From Sediminibacterium sp. UBA657 (lineage in GTDB: Bacteria; Bacteroidota; Bacteroidia; Chitinophagales; Chitinophagaceae): a stretch of 64,000 nt of DNA. The notes under the pieces are model-generated. The model made no database searches and was not told where the DNA came from. It worked only from the letters and a program-made list of their open reading frames with translations. The DNA is taken from positions 1 through 64,000 of the forward strand of contig DBOB01000028.1 of assembly GCA_002299885.1 (NCBI GenBank). The letters run 5' to 3'. Made by a program: the position numbers and the translations under genes. Shown piece by piece: positions 25,613 to 33,903 of the stretch (position 1 is its first letter; every line of letters starts with the position of its first letter).

Positions 25613-25635
25613 AACTAATTGAATTTCAATTAGTT
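25613..25635. repeat. Near-perfect 23-bp palindrome upstream of rpsT
   Basis: AACTAATTGAA-T-TTCAATTAGTT: two 11-bp arms around one base, in the 296-bp gap between sucA and rpsT and about 55 bp upstream of the rpsT -7 box. Candidate binding site for a dimeric regulator. The rest of this gap shows only A/T-rich sequence. Confidence 0.5.
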
Positions 25636-25689
25636 ATACTGAATTTTTATTTTTTTTCATTTTAATTTTTAATATTTGCACAAGTCCCT

Positions 25690-25697
25690 TACCTTTG
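25690..25697 (+). promoter_or_regulatory. -7 box for rpsT
   Basis: TACCTTTG is an exact TAnnTTTG match, 23 bases before the start codon of rpsT. The -33 position is only T-rich. Confidence 0.6.
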
Positions 25698-25720
25698 CCC
25701 TCCTGAAAATTAATTAGTAC

Positions 25721-25990
25721 ATGGCAAATCATTCGGCTACAAAAAAAGATGTAAGACAAGCAACTAAACGTCGCGATAGAAACCGTTATTATGGTAAAAC
25801 TACCCGTAACGCTATTCGTGATTTAAAGACAATAGAAGAACAAAAAGCTTACGACGAAAAGTTACCAACAATCGTTTCTCAAATCGATAAATTAGCAAAG
25901 CGTGGAATCATCCACAAAAACAAAGCTGCTAATTTAAAGAGCAAGTTAGCTAAGCACGTTGCTGTGAAGCAAGTGGTTAAGAAAAAGTAA
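25721..25990 (+). CDS. rpsT: 30S ribosomal protein S20
   Basis: 89-residue basic, helical 16S rRNA-binding protein of the small subunit. Begins MANHSATKKDVRQATKRRDRN and continues with KSKLAKHVA near the C-terminus, matching S20. Single-gene unit with its own promoter and a strong terminator directly behind. Confidence 0.95.
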   Translation: MANHSATKKDVRQATKRRDRNRYYGKTTRNAIRDLKTIEEQKAYDEKLPTIVSQIDKLAKRGIIHKNKAANLKSKLAKHVAVKQVVKKK

Positions 25991-26027
25991 TTGAACACGC
26001 TTTATAGCGTCTTTAACCAATATTGAA

Positions 26028-26056
26028 ATCCTGCCCTACGAGGCGGGATTTTTTTT
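26028..26056 (+). terminator. Terminator after rpsT
   Basis: ATCCTGCC-N6-GGCGGGAT (8 bp, one G-T pair) followed by eight T. Confidence 0.9.
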
Positions 26057-26106
26057 GTCCCCACCCTATGTGAAATACTCCCTTTCCTAGACATCTATTT
26101 TCATTG

Positions 26107-26114
26107 TATCTTCG
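26107..26114 (+). promoter_or_regulatory. -7-like box four bases before guaA
   Basis: TATCTTCG (one mismatch to TAnnTTTG) followed by CCTT and ATG 26119. Same four-base spacing as at the TonB receptor, tgt and GT2 genes. Confidence 0.35.
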
Positions 26115-26118
26115 CCTT

Positions 26119-27654
26119 ATGACTGAGAAAATATTAATCCTCGATTTTGGTAGCCAATACACCCAATTAATTGCAAGAGCAGTTAGAGAAGCCAATGTCT
26201 ATTGTGAAATTCAGCCCTTTCATAATGCAATTGTCTTTGATGAACATTTAAAAGGTGTGATTTTAAGCGGCTCTCCCGCTAGTGTAAACGAAGACGAGGC
26301 ACCCAATGTGGATATACAAGCTATTTTAGCCAAACTACCCCTTTTAACCATTTGTTATGGTGCTCAATTGAGTGCTAAGAACTTTGGAGGAAAAGTAGAA
26401 AAGTCCAATAAACGCGAATATGGCCGTGCCCAATTGCGTATCAAAAAGGACGATATCATATTTAAGAATATCCCAGACAATAGCCAGGTATGGATGAGCC
26501 ATAGCGACTCTATTACTGTTTTACCAGAAAATTTTGAACTATTGGCAGATACAGATAGTATCCCAGTAGCTGGATTTAGAAAGATAGCAGATCAAGGCAA
26601 TAGCTTACATGGATTTCAGTTCCACCCAGAAGTCTACCATTCCTCTGAGGGTAAGACCATGATTCGTAATTTCTTAGTAGAAATATGTGGATGTAAACAA
26701 AACTGGACTCCAGCTTCCTTTGTCAATGAGACTGTAGCTCAGTTAAAAGAACAGATCGGAGACGGTCATGTGATTATGGCATTGAGTGGAGGCGTAGATA
26801 GTACGGTTGCTGCCACTTTAATTCATAAAGCCATTGGGAATCGCCTTCATGGTATTTTTGTTGACAATGGGGTTCTAAGAAAAGACGAGTTCCAACAGGT
26901 ACTGGATATGTACCAAAAAATAGGATTGAATGTAAAAGGGATTGATGCTAAAAATATGTTCTATGACGCCCTTGCAGGCAAATCTGATCCCGAAGAAAAG
27001 CGAAAAATCATTGGAAAACTATTTATAGATGTATTTCAAATAGAAGCTTCTAACATGTTGGAAGCCAAGTTTTTAGGTCAAGGAACAATTTATCCAGATG
27101 TCATTGAAAGTGTGAGCGTTCATGGGCCATCTCAAACTATTAAGTCACACCATAATGTAGGAGGCTTGCCAGACACCCTACATCTTAAATTAGTAGAGCC
27201 GCTTCGTAGTTTATTTAAGGACGAGGTTCGAAAAGTAGGTCTTGAATTAGGAATCCCTGCAGATATGATCCAAAGGCATCCTTTCCCTGGTCCAGGATTG
27301 GCAATCCGTATCTTGGGTGAGATTACACCTGAAAAAGTAGACCTTTTACAAAGAGCTGATGCGATATATATCAATGGACTAAAAGAATTTGGATTATATG
27401 ATAAGGTATGGCAAGCCGGAACCATCCTTTTACCTGTAAAAAGCGTTGGCGTAATGGGCGATGAAAGAACCTATGAGTTCACTGTGGCATTAAGAGCAGT
27501 CACTTCTGTGGACGGTATGACGGCTGACTGGGCACATCTTCCTTATGAATTCTTAGCACATATGAGCAATTCTATCATCAACCAAGTAAGAGGTATCAAT
27601 AGAGTTGTGTATGATATTAGCAGTAAACCACCTGCTACAATTGAGTGGGAATAG
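26119..27654 (+). CDS. guaA: GMP synthase (glutamine-hydrolysing)
   Basis: Converts XMP to GMP with ATP and glutamine. N-terminal class I amidotransferase with nucleophile Cys in LLTICYGAQ and the His/Glu pair in FQFHPEVYHS; ATP-pyrophosphatase loop ALSGGVDSTVAA; C-terminal dimerisation domain ending in the conserved KPPATIEWE. 511 residues from ATG 26119 (MTEKILILDFGSQYTQ), the family start; five extra residues would be read from an upstream in-frame ATG. Monocistronic, with a strong terminator. Confidence 0.96.
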   Translation: MTEKILILDFGSQYTQLIARAVREANVYCEIQPFHNAIVFDEHLKGVILSGSPASVNEDEAPNVDIQAILAKLPLLTICYGAQLSAKNFGGKVEKSNKREYGRAQLRIKKDDIIFKNIPDNSQVWMSHSDSITVLPENFELLADTDSIPVAGFRKIADQGNSLHGFQFHPEVYHSSEGKTMIRNFLVEICGCKQNWTPASFVNETVAQLKEQIGDGHVIMALSGGVDSTVAATLIHKAIGNRLHGIFVDNGVLRKDEFQQVLDMYQKIGLNVKGIDAKNMFYDALAGKSDPEEKRKIIGKLFIDVFQIEASNMLEAKFLGQGTIYPDVIESVSVHGPSQTIKSHHNVGGLPDTLHLKLVEPLRSLFKDEVRKVGLELGIPADMIQRHPFPGPGLAIRILGEITPEKVDLLQRADAIYINGLKEFGLYDKVWQAGTILLPVKSVGVMGDERTYEFTVALRAVTSVDGMTADWAHLPYEFLAHMSNSIINQVRGINRVVYDISSKPPATIEWE

Positions 27655-27694
27655 AAAAAAATTGTATTAAATAACTTCTTATTTAATATCAAAC

Positions 27695-27742
27695 AAAATG
27701 GGTTAATTCATTATTTATCAATGAATTAACCCATTTTTTATT
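27695..27742. terminator. Terminator after guaA
   Basis: Perfect 18-bp stem (arms 27695-27712 and 27720-27737, outer part AAAATGGGTTAATTCATT) with T-rich tail to 27745. It can serve both guaA and the convergent regulator gene. Confidence 0.92.
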
Positions 27743-27806
27743 TTTAAAATACTATCAAGTCAAATGATTAGCAACAATTGTCTAGTAGGCCTCAAATAAG
27801 CTGACA

Positions 27807-28610
27807 CTAGTTCAATTTCTTCTGAATTGAGGTGATTTGGTCCTGTAATGTATTCACCACCCCAGCTAATTGATCCACATTCCACATTGGCTGTGACCCA
27901 GCTTTATGAATAATGTAAACGGCCTTCCAAACCTCCACAATATCTTTGGTATTTACTTGATATGGCTCGTATAACGGATTGTCACTCAATAAAGTAAGCT
28001 TCTCTCCAATAGTATCCACCGAACGATCATCATTGGTGATGATACGCTTGTAAACTACACCGTCTGTATTTGAAATAACGATATAGGTATTGCTGCTTTT
28101 TACATCTTTAAGACTAGCCACACGCTCACCCACAATCACACTTCCACTAGGGGTTGGCAACATACTATCTCCTACAATCTCAAATGCACGGTATTCACCT
28201 GGCGCCAACATAGGCAATGTGAAAGTATTTAACTCATCAATGAATTCAGGGTCTGCATAGCCAGCTAAGTATCCTGCAGCTGCTTTTACAGGCACGAAGG
28301 ACACAATGGCTGCACTATTTGAGCTATCTATTTTAAGTGAACGACGACGCTCTAAATAAGAGCCTCCCATATTATACCCTTGGTTCAGGTCAAATTCCTC
28401 CATTTGAGAGAGATCTTGAAATAAGAATACCTCCAAACTAATATTAAATAAAGCACAAATGGCTTCCTGCACTTCTAACCTTGGTTCTGCTCTGCCTTCT
28501 TCGTAGGCACCCACTAGTGAACGCTTAATTTGAAGTTGGTTGGCTAACTCTTCTTGAGTCCAATCACGTTGCTTTCTAATGAATTTTAAATTCTTTCCTG
28601 CGTATGACAT
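27807..28610 (-). CDS. XRE-family repressor with LexA-like S24 peptidase domain
   Basis: 267-residue regulator. HTH_XRE at residues 4-60 (LKFIRKQRDWTQEELANQL), linker, then a LexA/CI-like S24 domain with catalytic S149 (GDSMLP) and K188 (VVYKRI). A possible self-cleavage site is A112-G113 in VKAAAGYLAG. The tail (240-267) could form a coiled coil. Domain layout implies a repressor that may be inactivated by RecA-stimulated autocleavage, although many Bacteroidota S24-XRE proteins are not known to respond to DNA damage. Two operator-like sites lie just before its start. Divergent from surE. Confidence 0.9.
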   Translation of the reverse strand: MSYAGKNLKFIRKQRDWTQEELANQLQIKRSLVGAYEEGRAEPRLEVQEAICALFNISLEVFLFQDLSQMEEFDLNQGYNMGGSYLERRRSLKIDSSNSAAIVSFVPVKAAAGYLAGYADPEFIDELNTFTLPMLAPGEYRAFEIVGDSMLPTPSGSVIVGERVASLKDVKSSNTYIVISNTDGVVYKRIITNDDRSVDTIGEKLTLLSDNPLYEPYQVNTKDIVEVWKAVYIIHKAGSQPMWNVDQLAGVVNTLQDQITSIQKKLN

Positions 28611-28611
28611 A

Positions 28612-28648
28612 ACTAATAATTTTAGTGCAATTTACTAATTATTTTAGT
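28612..28648. promoter_or_regulatory. Tandem operator-like sites ACTAA-N5-TTAGT
   Basis: Two 15-bp sites differing at one base (28612-28626 and 28634-28648), each palindromic with ACTAA / TTAGT arms, with starts 22 bp apart, about two helical turns. They begin one base beyond the regulator's start codon in the regulator/surE intergenic region. A GCAATTTA octamer follows each site or half-site (28627, 28666). Likely autoregulatory operators. Confidence 0.6.
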
Positions 28649-28678
28649 TTTTCCAAATTTATTTAGCAATTTATTTTT

Positions 28679-28708
28679 TTGAGGCCATCCCCCTTCTTGG
28701 TAACTTGC
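28679..28708 (+). promoter_or_regulatory. Candidate promoter for surE
   Basis: TTG at 28679-28681 and TAACTTGC at 28701-28708, 19-base spacer. The -7 box is imperfect (TAnnTTTG expected), and ATG 28712 follows after three bases. Confidence 0.4.
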
Positions 28709-28711
28709 AGT

Positions 28712-29503
28712 ATGGCTAAAGTAAAAAAGAATCAACCCGTTATATTAATTACCAACGATGATAGCATCGGTGCTCCCGGTATTCATGCCCTAGTTAAAGC
28801 AGTCCAAGGACTAGGTAAAGTGGTGGTGGTAGCCCCAGATAAACCTCAAAGTGGTATGGGACATGCCATTACATTAGGCCAACATTTAAGATTGACTAAA
28901 GTGCATTGGGAGGATGATCCTTCTGTAGAAGCATATTCTTGTAGCGGGACGCCTGTAGACTGCGTAAAATTGGCCGTGGACAAGGTGTTGCACCGTAAGC
29001 CAACTATTTGTCTTAGCGGCATCAACCATGGAGCCAACCATTCTATCAATGTCATTTATTCTGGGACCATGTCTGCGGCTTTAGAAGCCTCAATTGAAAG
29101 TATTCCTAGTATTGGATTTAGTTTATTAGACCTTGGCATTGATGCAGATTTTACAGCAGCTATGCACTATGCTCGAATTATAGTGGAACATGTATTGGCA
29201 GATAAAAAATTGGATAAACATTTATGTTTGAATGTGAATATTCCTAAAGTTGCTACTAAAATGATTAAAGGGATTAAAATTTGCAAACAAGCTTATGCAA
29301 AATATGACGAGAAATTTGTTGAACGAACCGATCCTCATGGTAAAAAGTATTACTGGCTTACAGGCGAATTCGTAAATTTTGATAAGTCAAAAGACACCGA
29401 TGTTTGGGCACTTAAAAACAATTATGTAAGCGTAGTGCCTGTTCAATTTGATTTGACCAACCACGTGTTGAAAGCACAATTAAGTAAAAAATGGAAATGG
29501 TAA
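28712..29503 (+). CDS. surE: 5'/3'-nucleotidase SurE
   Basis: Metal-dependent nucleoside monophosphate phosphatase. N-terminal ILITNDDSIGAPGI with the metal-binding Asp pair, VAPDKPQSGMGHAIT, SGTPVDCVKLA and SGINHGANHSINVIYSGT. 263 residues from ATG 28712 (MAKVKKNQP); an upstream in-frame start would add 11 residues and cover the promoter. Probably the first gene of surE - small membrane protein - lpxB (gaps of 4 and 0 bp). Confidence 0.94.
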   Translation: MAKVKKNQPVILITNDDSIGAPGIHALVKAVQGLGKVVVVAPDKPQSGMGHAITLGQHLRLTKVHWEDDPSVEAYSCSGTPVDCVKLAVDKVLHRKPTICLSGINHGANHSINVIYSGTMSAALEASIESIPSIGFSLLDLGIDADFTAAMHYARIIVEHVLADKKLDKHLCLNVNIPKVATKMIKGIKICKQAYAKYDEKFVERTDPHGKKYYWLTGEFVNFDKSKDTDVWALKNNYVSVVPVQFDLTNHVLKAQLSKKWKW

Positions 29504-29507
29504 ATCA

Positions 29508-29804
29508 ATGCAATTAGAGAAAGATAATTATATCATTGGTGTACTCATTGGTTTAGCACTACCCTATTTAGGTTTTGTTGGATTCTATCAGTGGAAATTT
29601 AGCATGGTGCCCGTACAAACTTTTATTGATTTACTAGCTAGTCAGAAATCAATTCTTTCTGCGATGATCAGTGTATCGCTATTATTAAATGCAGCTGCTT
29701 TGACTTTCTTTTTTCAGAAGAAAATTGACAAGACTGCGAAAGGCATATTTTTTACAACCTGTATTTATGCAATAGTGGCTATTGCAGCTAAATGGTTTTT
29801 ATAG
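29508..29804 (+). CDS. Small membrane protein of unknown function
   Basis: 98 residues with three predicted transmembrane helices (about 8-28, 49-68, 78-97) and little else. It sits between surE and lpxB with a 4-bp gap before it and none after it, so it is translationally linked to both. Position suggests an inner-membrane accessory to lipid A or envelope synthesis, but this is inference from neighbourhood alone. Confidence 0.72.
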   Translation: MQLEKDNYIIGVLIGLALPYLGFVGFYQWKFSMVPVQTFIDLLASQKSILSAMISVSLLLNAAALTFFFQKKIDKTAKGIFFTTCIYAIVAIAAKWFL

Positions 29805-30920
29805 ATGAAATATTATATCATAGCTGGCGAAGCTAGCGGCGACTTACACGGATCCAATTTGATCAAAGCCATTGTAAAGAATGATCCATCTGCAACGATA
29901 CAATGTTGGGGTGGAGATTTAATGCAACAGGCCGGAGGACATCTTGTGAAACATTATCGCAGCCTTGCTTTCATGGGCTTTGTAGAAGTTCTAATGAATT
30001 TAAGGACCATCTTATCCAATATCGCATTTTGTAAAAAGGACATCACCGAATTTGAACCAGACGTTTTAATTTGTATCGATTATCCTGGCTTTAATTTACG
30101 CATTGCAAAATGGGCAAAAGAAAAAGGATTAAAAGTGGTCTATTTTATTGCGCCACAAGTATGGGCATGGAAAGAAAACAGGGTACCTGCTATGCAAGCT
30201 TCTATTGATCGTTTATTGTGCATCCTCCCTTTTGAAAAAAAATATTTTAAAGATAGATGGAACTGGGAAGTGGATTATATAGGACATCCTTTAATGGAAG
30301 TGATAGATGCACTTGCAATATTAGCACACCCTATTCCTCAATTACAGAACCAAGCCTTGATTGCTTTATTACCTGGAAGTCGCAAACAAGAGATTCAGAA
30401 AAAATTGCCCATCATGCTTTCTGTTGCAAAAGATTTTCCTAATGAACATTTTGTTGTTGCACAAGCGCCTGGTATAGATGCTGCTTGGTTCAATACACTC
30501 ATTCCTAATTTACCAAATGTTCATGTAGTGGCAGCGAATACCTACGCCATTTTGCAACATAGTAAAGCTGCATTAGTTACAAGTGGTACCGCAACATTAG
30601 AAACTGCTTTATTAAATGTGCCAGAAATTGTTTGTTATAAAGGCAACCCAATTACATTAGCATTGGCAAAACGTTTTGTCAAAATTAAATTTATCGCCTT
30701 GGTTAATTTGATTATGGACAAAGAAGTGGTGAAGGAATTAATTCAAGAAGATTTAACTACAAAGCATTTATCTATTGAATTAAAAAAACTATTGGAAGAT
30801 CCTGCAAAACAAGCTGCAATCAAAGCAGACTATGCCGCACTAAAACAAGCATTGACTACTGGACATAAAGCCACTGAGGTTGCCGCAAACATTATTCAGG
30901 AAACACTGAATAAAAATTAA
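29805..30920 (+). CDS. lpxB: Lipid-A-disaccharide synthase
   Basis: GT19 enzyme joining lipid X and UDP-2,3-diacylglucosamine. Starts directly with YYIIAGEASGDLHGSNL, then FMGFVEVL, CIDYPGFNLRIA, YFIAPQVWAWKENR and the nucleotide-binding LLPGSRKQEI and SGTATLETAL. 371 residues, full length. Last gene of the surE run. Together with waaA it covers part of the lipid A-Kdo pathway in this window. Confidence 0.95.
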   Translation: MKYYIIAGEASGDLHGSNLIKAIVKNDPSATIQCWGGDLMQQAGGHLVKHYRSLAFMGFVEVLMNLRTILSNIAFCKKDITEFEPDVLICIDYPGFNLRIAKWAKEKGLKVVYFIAPQVWAWKENRVPAMQASIDRLLCILPFEKKYFKDRWNWEVDYIGHPLMEVIDALAILAHPIPQLQNQALIALLPGSRKQEIQKKLPIMLSVAKDFPNEHFVVAQAPGIDAAWFNTLIPNLPNVHVVAANTYAILQHSKAALVTSGTATLETALLNVPEIVCYKGNPITLALAKRFVKIKFIALVNLIMDKEVVKELIQEDLTTKHLSIELKKLLEDPAKQAAIKADYAALKQALTTGHKATEVAANIIQETLNKN

Positions 30921-30948
30921 ATGTTAATTGACTTTAATGCCAGTCGCT

Positions 30949-31125
30949 TTATTTAAAAAGCGGTAGGATAAATACCCTAAATAAAGTAAAAAGAATTGCG
31001 AAAATAAAAATTAGCAATGAAATGCGATTCATGCCATGCATGTATTTCATCCATTGTGTCCTAGGTTGATTTGGATCTCTTTTCTTAATAAATAAGTACT
31101 CTCCAAATTGTCTTAAAATACCCAT
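30949..31125 (-). CDS. DUF6728-like small membrane protein
   Basis: 58-residue gene (ATG 31125) reading MGILRQFGEYLFIKKRDPNQ ..., a hydrophilic N-terminus with the YLFIKKRDPN segment, a MHGMNRIS segment, and one C-terminal transmembrane helix (about 36-55). This matches my memory of the DUF6728 group of short Bacteroidota membrane proteins. It fills the gap between lpxB (convergent, 28 bp) and metX (same strand, 34 bp upstream). Function unknown. A CGCTTT-N6-AAAGCG hairpin covers its stop codon. Confidence 0.72.
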   Translation of the reverse strand: MGILRQFGEYLFIKKRDPNQPRTQWMKYMHGMNRISLLIFIFAILFTLFRVFILPLFK

Positions 31126-31159
31126 AGTAATTTTTTTATTGAATGATAATAGCTTAAAA

Positions 31160-32155
31160 TTAAATTAAACTTTCGAGCCAAGCTTTTAAATGAGTTGTAA
31201 TTTGTGCAGTTTCAATAATGAATCCATCATGCCCATACATGGAATCAATCGCCACTAAAGAAGCATTTGGCATGTGGGCCTCCATGAATTTTTGTTCGGC
31301 CAATGGACATAAAATATCACTATTGATTCCAATAATTAAAGTTGGTGTCTGTATAGATGCTAAAGTGGCCTTTAAGTCTCCCCCACGACCTCGTGCAAGT
31401 TGATGACTATCCATGGACTTTGTGAGTAACCAATAACTATGAGCGTTAAATCGATTTACTAATTTATCTCCCTGATAATTGATATAAGACGCAGCTTTTA
31501 AATCATCTACTTTTTCCGCATCTGTTTCGGTTTGTTTTTCTTTGAAGATGTCATAGTTACGATAAGTCAACATCCCTATTGCCCTTGCCGCTTTCAATCC
31601 TTTTGCACCTGCATTTGGCTTTGCTTCCTTCCATGTATTATCTGCTTCTATCGATAATCTTTGGGCCGTATGAATGGCAATCGCCCAAGCACTTTCAGCA
31701 GCGGCAGTCGCAATCAAAAACATTTTCTGAATCACATTTGGCTCCATCAAAGACCATTCTAATGCTTGGTATCCACCCATGCTTCCTCCTAACAAAAGAT
31801 CGATGGATTCTATCCCTAAATGATGTCTCAATAAAATATGTACACGCACCATATCCCGAATGGTGATCATTGGAAATTGATCCACACTCATTGGCCCTGT
31901 AGATCCATAACATGAACCAATAATATTCGCACAAACAATAAAATAATCATTTGGGTTAATCATGGATCCTTCGCCCACTAATCCCTTCCACCAATCGGCC
32001 ACATCGGAATTCGCGGTAAGCGCATGACATACCCAAGCCACTTTTTTACCTGGTGTATATTCCCCGTAATAATGGTAGGCTATTTTGAGCTTTGGCAAAC
32101 TGATACCGGATTCAAGGGTAAAAGGTTGATGGTATTGATAGATAACTGGGTCCAT
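31160..32155 (-). CDS. metX: Homoserine O-acetyltransferase
   Basis: Alpha/beta-hydrolase enzyme that acylates homoserine in methionine synthesis. Nucleophile S125 in LLLGGSMGGYQALEW, catalytic Asp near 272 (INSDILCP) and His near 304 (MYGHDGF). 331 residues. Divergent from an OsmC-like gene followed by metZ, the next pathway step, across a shared symmetrical promoter. Acetyl versus succinyl preference cannot be settled by eye. Confidence 0.9.
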   Translation of the reverse strand: MDPVIYQYHQPFTLESGISLPKLKIAYHYYGEYTPGKKVAWVCHALTANSDVADWWKGLVGEGSMINPNDYFIVCANIIGSCYGSTGPMSVDQFPMITIRDMVRVHILLRHHLGIESIDLLLGGSMGGYQALEWSLMEPNVIQKMFLIATAAAESAWAIAIHTAQRLSIEADNTWKEAKPNAGAKGLKAARAIGMLTYRNYDIFKEKQTETDAEKVDDLKAASYINYQGDKLVNRFNAHSYWLLTKSMDSHQLARGRGGDLKATLASIQTPTLIIGINSDILCPLAEQKFMEAHMPNASLVAIDSMYGHDGFIIETAQITTHLKAWLESLI

Positions 32156-32194
32156 TTTATCGCTTTCTTGTGCTAACTAAGTAGCTATTTGAAT

Positions 32195-32210
32195 TACCTT
32201 TGTAAAGGTA
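32195..32210. promoter_or_regulatory. Self-complementary divergent -7 element
   Basis: TACCTTTGTAAAGGTA has 7-bp inverted arms around GT. Read on + it gives TACCTTTG, an exact -7 box for the OsmC-metZ unit; on - it gives TACCTTTA, a one-mismatch box for metX. One palindrome may serve as both promoter cores or as an operator covering both. Confidence 0.5.
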
Positions 32211-32249
32211 CAATATTTATAATTCCTTTTCAAGACACAAATCAATCAA

Positions 32250-32669
32250 ATGGCAAAGATCATACTTAAGCGCACCGATAACGATTATCAATTTCAAACC
32301 TTGGACGAAACAGGTCAGGTGATGACAATGGATATTCCAGCAGACCAAGGCGGTCATGGCAATGGAGTAAGACCAATGCAGGCATTATTAAGTGCATTAG
32401 GTGGATGTAGCGGCGTAGATGTTGTGATGATTTTAAATAAACAAAAGGAAACCATCGAGCATTACGAAATGGAAATTAGTGGAGAACGTGCCCTGGGTAA
32501 AGAACCAGCTTTATGGGAAACAGTGCATGTTGTTTTTAAGCTAAAAGGATCTATGACAAAAGAAAAAGCAGAAAAAGCTTGTGCTTTGTCTATTGATAAA
32601 TATTGTTCAGTTGCTGCAACATTAAGAGCTGCTGGTGCGGTGATTACTTGGGAGGTTGTTATTTTATAA
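32250..32669 (+). CDS. OsmC/Ohr family protein
   Basis: 139-residue member of the OsmC superfamily, thiol peroxidases that reduce organic hydroperoxides. The two catalytic cysteines are C53 (LGGCSGVD) and C119 (DKYCSVAATL), with the preceding RPMQALLSALGG helix. Located 17 bp before metZ, so probably one transcript. Link to methionine metabolism may reflect sulfur or redox demand, but is only positional. Confidence 0.88.
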   Translation: MAKIILKRTDNDYQFQTLDETGQVMTMDIPADQGGHGNGVRPMQALLSALGGCSGVDVVMILNKQKETIEHYEMEISGERALGKEPALWETVHVVFKLKGSMTKEKAEKACALSIDKYCSVAATLRAAGAVITWEVVIL

Positions 32670-32686
32670 TTTTTTATTGCGCATTC

Positions 32687-33853
32687 ATGAAACACGATCA
32701 GTCTAAATTAATTCGTACACAAATAGAAAGAACTGCAGAGGGCGAACACTCTAGTCCACTATTCTTAACAAGTAGTTTTTGTTTTGATGAAGCAGAGAGC
32801 ATGCGAGCTGCATTTGCAGATGAATCAGATGATAATATTTATAGTCGTTTCTCTAACCCAAATGTACAAGAATTTGTAGATCGATTGGCAGTGTTGGAGC
32901 ATGCAGAAGCAGGCTTCGCAACTGCTAGTGGCATGAGTGCTGTGTTTGGATCTTTCATGGCTTTATTAAAAAAAGGAGACCACCTTTTATCTTGTAATGC
33001 CATTTTTGGAAGTACACATAATGTAGTTTCTAAATACCTTCCAAAATATGGAATGGAATATAGTTATGTATCGACTGGTGCGACTGCAGCTGAATGGGAA
33101 GCAGCAATACAACCTAATACAAAAATGATTTATTTGGAGAGCCCTACGAATCCAGGATTAGAAGTATTAGACATTGCAATGATTAGTGCAATTGCTAAAA
33201 AACACAATATCATTTTAAATGTAGACAATTGTTTTGCAACACCAATTGGACAAACACCAATTGATCTTGGTGCAGACCTTGTCGTACATTCTGCCACTAA
33301 GTGGATTGATGGACAAGGACGCGTTTTAGGAGGTGCAGTAGTTGGAAGAAAAGATTTGATTCATGAAATTTATTTATTCTGCAGAAACACTGGACCATCC
33401 CTATCTCCTTTCAATGCATGGGTATTGAGTAAGAGTTTGGAAACCTTAGAAGTAAGAATGGAAAGACACAGTAAGTCTGCTTTATCAATTGCACAAAAAT
33501 TAGAAGGCCATCCAAAAATTAATTTTGTAAAGTATCCATTCTTAAAATCTCATCCACAACATGCCATTGCTATCAAACAAATGAAAGACGGTGGCGGTAT
33601 AGTTTGCTTTGAATTGAAAGGTGGTTTGGAAGCAGGACGACAATTTTTAAACCGTCTTAAAATGCTTTCCTTAACTGCTAACCTTGGAGATACCAGAAGC
33701 ATTGCTTCGCACCCAGCGAGTACCACCCATTCCAGACTTTCCGAAGACGAAAGACAAGCCGTTGCGATTACCCCAGGATTGATTAGAATTTCTGTAGGCC
33801 TAGAACACGAGGAAGATATCTTAAACGATATTTTACAAGCGCTGGAGGCCTAG
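32687..33853 (+). CDS. metZ: O-acylhomoserine sulfhydrylase (Cys/Met PLP family)
   Basis: PLP enzyme making homocysteine from O-acyl-homoserine and sulfide. PLP lysine K205 in VVHSATKWIDGQGRVLGG; also SRFSNPNVQEF, ATASGMSAVFGS and the C-terminal ASTTHSRLSEDER. 388 residues from ATG 32687 (MKHDQSKLIRTQ). A longer frame inside the OsmC gene adds 28 Cys-rich residues foreign to the family. With metX it forms the direct sulfhydrylation route. Confidence 0.9.
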   Translation: MKHDQSKLIRTQIERTAEGEHSSPLFLTSSFCFDEAESMRAAFADESDDNIYSRFSNPNVQEFVDRLAVLEHAEAGFATASGMSAVFGSFMALLKKGDHLLSCNAIFGSTHNVVSKYLPKYGMEYSYVSTGATAAEWEAAIQPNTKMIYLESPTNPGLEVLDIAMISAIAKKHNIILNVDNCFATPIGQTPIDLGADLVVHSATKWIDGQGRVLGGAVVGRKDLIHEIYLFCRNTGPSLSPFNAWVLSKSLETLEVRMERHSKSALSIAQKLEGHPKINFVKYPFLKSHPQHAIAIKQMKDGGGIVCFELKGGLEAGRQFLNRLKMLSLTANLGDTRSIASHPASTTHSRLSEDERQAVAITPGLIRISVGLEHEEDILNDILQALEA

Positions 33854-33866
33854 TTTAAAAGAATAT

Positions 33867-33903
33867 AAAAAGCCCTGTTCATATCCATGAACAGGGCTTT
33901 TTT
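33867..33903 (+). terminator. Terminator after metZ
   Basis: GCCCTGTTCAT-ATCC-ATGAACAGGGC, 11-bp stem flanked by A5 and T6. Confidence 0.93.

Noticed and set aside
32603..32686. Cys-rich N-terminal extension of the sulfhydrylase
   Set aside because: It is the OsmC gene read in another frame; the family begins at ATG 32687.
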